64,000 nt of DNA from NVTR01 sp036480115 (lineage in GTDB: Bacteria > Pseudomonadota > Alphaproteobacteria > Rhodobacterales > Rhodobacteraceae), in contig CBDDAE010000001.1 of assembly GCA_965224795.1 (NCBI GenBank), positions 682,001-746,000 on the forward strand, read 5' to 3'. The position numbers and the translations under genes are program-made. The notes beneath the pieces are model-generated. The model had not been told where the DNA came from. It saw nothing but the letters and a program-made list of their open reading frames with translations, and did not search any database. This document shows, piece by piece, positions 60,688 to 64,000 of this stretch. Numbering within the stretch: the stretch's first letter is position 1; each line of letters opens with the position of its first letter.

Positions 60688-62337
60688 CTAGTTCCCAGCA
60701 CTTTCCATTTTACGACTTGCCAGAACCTGTTCCAGCCAGCCGATTTTCATCTCGGGCACGGAACTTAGCAATAGGTCGGTATAATCATCAAACGGTGGCG
60801 CCAGAACCTCGCTTTTTGGCCCATAGCGCACCAGCTTACCCTGAAACATCACCGCAATTGAATCTGCGATGGCCTTCACCGTCGCCAGATCATGGGTGAT
60901 GAACAGATAGGCCACGTCTTCCTGTTTTTGCAACCGCAACAGCAGCTTCAATATCCCGTCCGCCACCAGTGGATCAAGCGCACTTGTTACCTCATCACAG
61001 ATAATAAGCTTGGGCTTTGCAGCCAGCGAACGGGCAATACAAACCCGCTGTTTTTGTCCGCCTGACAGTTCCGCCGGATAGCGGTCAAAAAATTCTTCGC
61101 CCATTTCAATTTCGTCAAGCAACGCAATGATTTGCTTACGCTTTTCAGCACCACGCAGACCAAAGTAAAACTCCAACGGTCGCCCGATGATCGTGCCCAC
61201 AGTCTGACGCGGGTTCATCGCAGTGTCGGCCATCTGATAGATCATCTGCAACTGGCGCAAGTCTTCCTTGCTTCGCCCGGCCAAATCCCGGCTAAATGTC
61301 TGATCGCCAAACAGAACTTCGCCCTGAAACGGCGGTAACAGCCCGGTAATGACCCGTGCCAGTGTTGATTTTCCGGACCCGCTTTCGCCGACAACCGCCA
61401 GCGTTTGCCCCGGATGCACCTCCACCGTCACATCGGTCAGAACCTGTACCTTATTGCCGTAAGCGGCGGAAATATTTCGCGCTACCAGCACCGGATTATC
61501 GGTGGGTTTCTTTTCCTCATGGTCAATGGAACGCACCGACACCAGCGCCTGGGTATATTCTTCCTGCGGGTTGGTGATGATATTTTCGGCCGTGTTTCGT
61601 TCCACCTTGGCGCCCGCACGCAGCACAATGATCTCATCGCTGACCTGCGCCACAACCGCCAGATCATGGGTGATATACAGCGCCGCAACGCCAGTGTTAC
61701 GAATGGCCTTTTTGATCGCCGCCAGCACGTCAATTTGCGTGGTCACATCCAACGCCGTGGTCGGTTCATCAAAGATAATCAAGTCCGGTTCCGGCACCAG
61801 CGCCATCACCGTCATGCACCGCTGCAACTGCCCCCCCGACACCTGATGCGGAAACCGCGAACCGATGTTTTCCGGGTCCGGCAGGTTCAGCTCGCCAAAC
61901 AGCCGCACTGCGCGTTTTTCCAGCTCGGCCTTAGTGCCGACACCATGTTCCAGCCCGGCCTCGATGACCTGCTCCATCAATCGTTTGGCCGGGTTGAACG
62001 ACGCCGCCGCCGACTGCGACACATAGGTGACTTCCTTGCCCCGCAATGCGCGAAAGCCTGACACCCCACCCTGTAAAATATCGCGTCCGTTCAGAAAAAC
62101 CTGCCCGCTTAGCCGGATTGTACCGCGCCCATAGCCCATGGACGCCAAGCCAATGGTGGATTTCCCGGCACCGCTTTCACCGATCAGACCCAGCACTTTT
62201 CCCTTTTCCAGGGTCAGCGATACATCTTCTACAATCACCAGGTTTTGCGCCGGTTCGCCGTCCGGAAAAATCGTTGCCTCAATCTTCAGGTTGCGAATAT
62301 CCAGGAATTCTTTGCTCTCTGCCATGTCCTTAGCCAC
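60688..62337 (-). CDS. Fused ABC transporter ATPase (DppD-DppF type)
   Basis: Double ATPase of 549 residues: two nucleotide-binding domains of the dipeptide/oligopeptide/nickel class in one chain. The first Walker A is GESGAGKS at 53-60, the second is GESGSGKS in the C-terminal half; signatures are VSGGQLQR and LSGGQKQR, with FDEPTTALD and CDEVTSALD Walker B motifs. A GTG start is used because AAAGGCGG lies at a good distance; an ATG four codons later is possible. It overlaps the DppC-like permease by 8 bases, so the operon is tightly packed. Confidence 0.92.
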   Translation of the reverse strand: MAKDMAESKEFLDIRNLKIEATIFPDGEPAQNLVIVEDVSLTLEKGKVLGLIGESGAGKSTIGLASMGYGRGTIRLSGQVFLNGRDILQGGVSGFRALRGKEVTYVSQSAAASFNPAKRLMEQVIEAGLEHGVGTKAELEKRAVRLFGELNLPDPENIGSRFPHQVSGGQLQRCMTVMALVPEPDLIIFDEPTTALDVTTQIDVLAAIKKAIRNTGVAALYITHDLAVVAQVSDEIIVLRAGAKVERNTAENIITNPQEEYTQALVSVRSIDHEEKKPTDNPVLVARNISAAYGNKVQVLTDVTVEVHPGQTLAVVGESGSGKSTLARVITGLLPPFQGEVLFGDQTFSRDLAGRSKEDLRQLQMIYQMADTAMNPRQTVGTIIGRPLEFYFGLRGAEKRKQIIALLDEIEMGEEFFDRYPAELSGGQKQRVCIARSLAAKPKLIICDEVTSALDPLVADGILKLLLRLQKQEDVAYLFITHDLATVKAIADSIAVMFQGKLVRYGPKSEVLAPPFDDYTDLLLSSVPEMKIGWLEQVLASRKMESAGN

Positions 62338-63145
62338 CGCGCCCGCCTTTCAAATCAGAGGTGCGGTTCAGCACCCAATCAGCCACCAGATTGACTGAAA
62401 TCGCCAGCACCGAAATCGCCGCCGCAGGCACCAGTGCCGCACCGATACCAAACACGATGCCCTCTTTGTTTTCCTTCACCATGCCACCCCAGTCAGATGC
62501 GGGCGGTTGAACGCCCAATCCCAGAAACGACAGCGTTGATAGAAACAGTACCGCAAAAATAAACCGCAGCCCCAACTCGGCCACCAAAGGCGACAAAGCA
62601 TTGGGCAGGATTTCCCGGAATATCACCCATTTCAGCTTTTCGCCCCGCAGCTTGGCCGCCTCAACGAAATCCATAACGTTGATATCCACAGCCACCGCGC
62701 GCGACAGCCGGAATACTCGCGTGCTGTCCAAAAACCCCATCACCAGGATCAAAACCAACATCGTTACCGGCATAACTGACAACACCACCAGCGCGAAAAT
62801 CAGCGTCGGAATGGCCATAATCAGATCAACGCTACGCGACATAACCTGATCGATCCAGCCGCCCATCACTGCCGCTGTCAGCCCCAGAATGGACCCCAAA
62901 GTGAATGACAGGATGGTCGCCGCCGTGGCGATAACAATCGTTGTACGCCCACCGTAAATCATCCGGGTCAGCAGATCGCGGCCAATATTGTCTGTGCCCA
63001 GCCAATGCTCGGCACTGCGCGGCTCCCACACATCACCAACGATTTCCGCCAGACCGTAGGGCGCAATCCATGGTGCAAATATTGCCATCAGGAAAAACGC
63101 AGCGGTCATGAAAATACCGATCAGGGCTGATATTGGAATTCTCAT
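62330..63145 (-). CDS. ABC transporter permease (DppC type)
   Basis: Inner-membrane permease of 271 residues with six hydrophobic helices. The N-terminal LGTDNIGRDLLTRMIYGGRTT motif typical of DppC-like permeases, and the EAA loop E-A-A-K-L-R-G-E-K, where the ATPase docks, are present. It overlaps the DppB gene by 4 bases (ATGA) and the ATPase gene by 8. No substrate-binding protein is in the window. Confidence 0.92.
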   Translation of the reverse strand: MRIPISALIGIFMTAAFFLMAIFAPWIAPYGLAEIVGDVWEPRSAEHWLGTDNIGRDLLTRMIYGGRTTIVIATAATILSFTLGSILGLTAAVMGGWIDQVMSRSVDLIMAIPTLIFALVVLSVMPVTMLVLILVMGFLDSTRVFRLSRAVAVDINVMDFVEAAKLRGEKLKWVIFREILPNALSPLVAELGLRFIFAVLFLSTLSFLGLGVQPPASDWGGMVKENKEGIVFGIGAALVPAAAISVLAISVNLVADWVLNRTSDLKGGRGG

Positions 63146-64000
63146 TTCGGATGCCTCAGCCTTGGGTTGCTTATAATAGCAACCAGATCGGCCACCAGGT
63201 TTAGGCCGATAAATACCGCGGCAAACACCAGCCCGCAGGCCTGAACCACCGGCACATCGCGTTTAGCCACATGGTCCACCAGATATTGGCCCATGCCCGG
63301 GTAAACAAAGATCACCTCAACCACTACAACGCCCACCACAAGGTAAGCCAGGTTCAGCATCACCACATTCACAATCGGTGAAATCGCATTTGGAAACGCA
63401 TGTTTGAAAATCACATTGAACGCCGACAGACCCTTAAGTTCTGCCGTTTCAATATAGGCCGACTGCATCACGTTCAGGATCGCGGCGCGCGTCATCCGCA
63501 TCATATGCGCCAGCACCACCATCACCAGCACCGCCACCGGCAGGGCAATGGCGTTCAGCTTGTCCAGAAAGCTCATGCTGTCATACACCGTCGCCACCGA
63601 CGGGAACCAGCGCAGCTTGACCGCGAAAAAGAATATCAGCACATAGCCGATGAAAAATTCAGGTAGCGAAATTGACGCCAGCGTCAGCCCGGAAATCAGC
63701 TTATCCGGCCAGCGGTTGCGATACCGCACCGCCATCAGCCCCAGAAAAATCGCCAGCGGCACGGCAACAACAGCAGCGGTAGACGCCAGAAACAGTGTGT
63801 TACCCAGCCGCTTGCCGATCTGTTCACCAATATCTTTGCCATTTGACAGGGCCGTACCCAGATCACCGGTCACCACACCACCAAGCCAGCTGAAATACCG
63901 CGACAATGCCGGTTCATCCAACCCCAGTTCGGCCCGCAGGTTCGCCAGTGCGGTCGGTGTCGCCGATTGGCCCAGAATACTTTGCGCCACATCGCCGGGT
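63142..64000 (-). CDS. ABC transporter permease (DppB type), 5' end off-window
   Basis: Partial permease. The visible part has the LRAELGLDEPALSRYFSWL and GDLGTAL motifs of DppB/OppB proteins and at least five hydrophobic helices, with the cytoplasmic EAA-like segment A-E-L-K-G-L-S-A-F. The reading frame stays open to the last base, with the typical P-G-D-x-A-Q-S-I-L-G-Q lead-in, so the true start and the membrane N-terminus lie beyond base 64000. It leads the visible ABC genes, and a substrate-binding protein gene may be upstream of it. Confidence 0.9.
   Translation of the reverse strand, partial: PGDVAQSILGQSATPTALANLRAELGLDEPALSRYFSWLGGVVTGDLGTALSNGKDIGEQIGKRLGNTLFLASTAAVVAVPLAIFLGLMAVRYRNRWPDKLISGLTLASISLPEFFIGYVLIFFFAVKLRWFPSVATVYDSMSFLDKLNAIALPVAVLVMVVLAHMMRMTRAAILNVMQSAYIETAELKGLSAFNVIFKHAFPNAISPIVNVVMLNLAYLVVGVVVVEVIFVYPGMGQYLVDHVAKRDVPVVQACGLVFAAVFIGLNLVADLVAIISNPRLRHPK

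Noticed and set aside
1..64000. tRNA genes, CRISPR arrays, IS elements, prophage and attachment sites
   Set aside because: No T-loop/acceptor pattern, regular repeat-spacer array, transposase or phage gene was seen by eye. XerC here is a housekeeping recombinase, not an integrase of a mobile element.

Overview
The window looks like a chromosomal segment of a marine-type alphaproteobacterium of the Rhodobacterales (Roseobacter group). Supporting signs are the order ybgC-tolQRAB-pal-cpoB-tilS-ftsH, the linked ruvCAB genes, a DUF484-xerC pair, phosphatidylcholine synthase, a soluble NAD-linked Cys-type formate dehydrogenase, formate-tetrahydrofolate ligase with FolD, DUF1127 proteins and a compact Tad pilus locus. 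No rRNA, tRNA, CRISPR array, insertion sequence or prophage was recognised. The segment is densely packed, with many 1-8 base overlaps between genes of the same operon.

Layout. (1) 1-7.5 kb, plus strand: the distal half of a Tad/Flp pilus locus (OmpA-like lipoprotein, cpaE, cpaF, tadB, tadC, two TadD-like lipoproteins, prepilin peptidase). A strong hairpin and a structured leader split it ahead of cpaE. (2) 7.5-11.5 kb: a GT-C-like membrane protein, an AAA ATPase and a membrane-anchored LytTR regulator. They probably belong functionally with the pilus, and the whole 0-11.5 kb part looks poorer in GC than the rest. (3) 11.5-27 kb, minus strand: folate C1 enzymes (folD, fhs), a MOSC protein, ftsH, tilS, the complete Tol-Pal envelope system and the RuvABC resolvasome. 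(4) 27-36.5 kb: two DUF1127 genes behind a recognisable promoter, prmA, an MFS transporter, priA, a transaldolase-like aldolase, DUF484, xerC, pcs and two small membrane proteins. (5) 36.5-51.3 kb: an EamA permease, ogt, ileS, a truncated haemoglobin, a very large DUF2339 membrane protein, a VOC/ArsR pair with an obvious operator, a flavin monooxygenase, a ycjX-GNAT-ycjF operon, a barrel-like surface lipoprotein and truA. (6) 51-64 kb: formate dehydrogenase (fdsA plus a fused fdsG-fdsB), then a catabolic-looking group of hydrolases, two phosphoesterases and a dipeptide/oligopeptide-type ABC transporter that runs off the right edge.

How it fits together: fds oxidises formate to CO2 and NADH, whereas fhs/folD pull formate into folate-bound C1 units, so the window encodes both fates of formate. 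Tol-Pal, FtsH, the YcjX/YcjF pair and Pcs serve the envelope. The 54-64 kb group suggests import and hydrolysis of an ester-, amide- or phosphodiester-containing nutrient, but its substrate cannot be read from the sequence. The least explained items are the structured cpaE leader, the Tad-linked AAA ATPase, several very small genes, and the hydrolase/phosphoesterase/ABC cluster.
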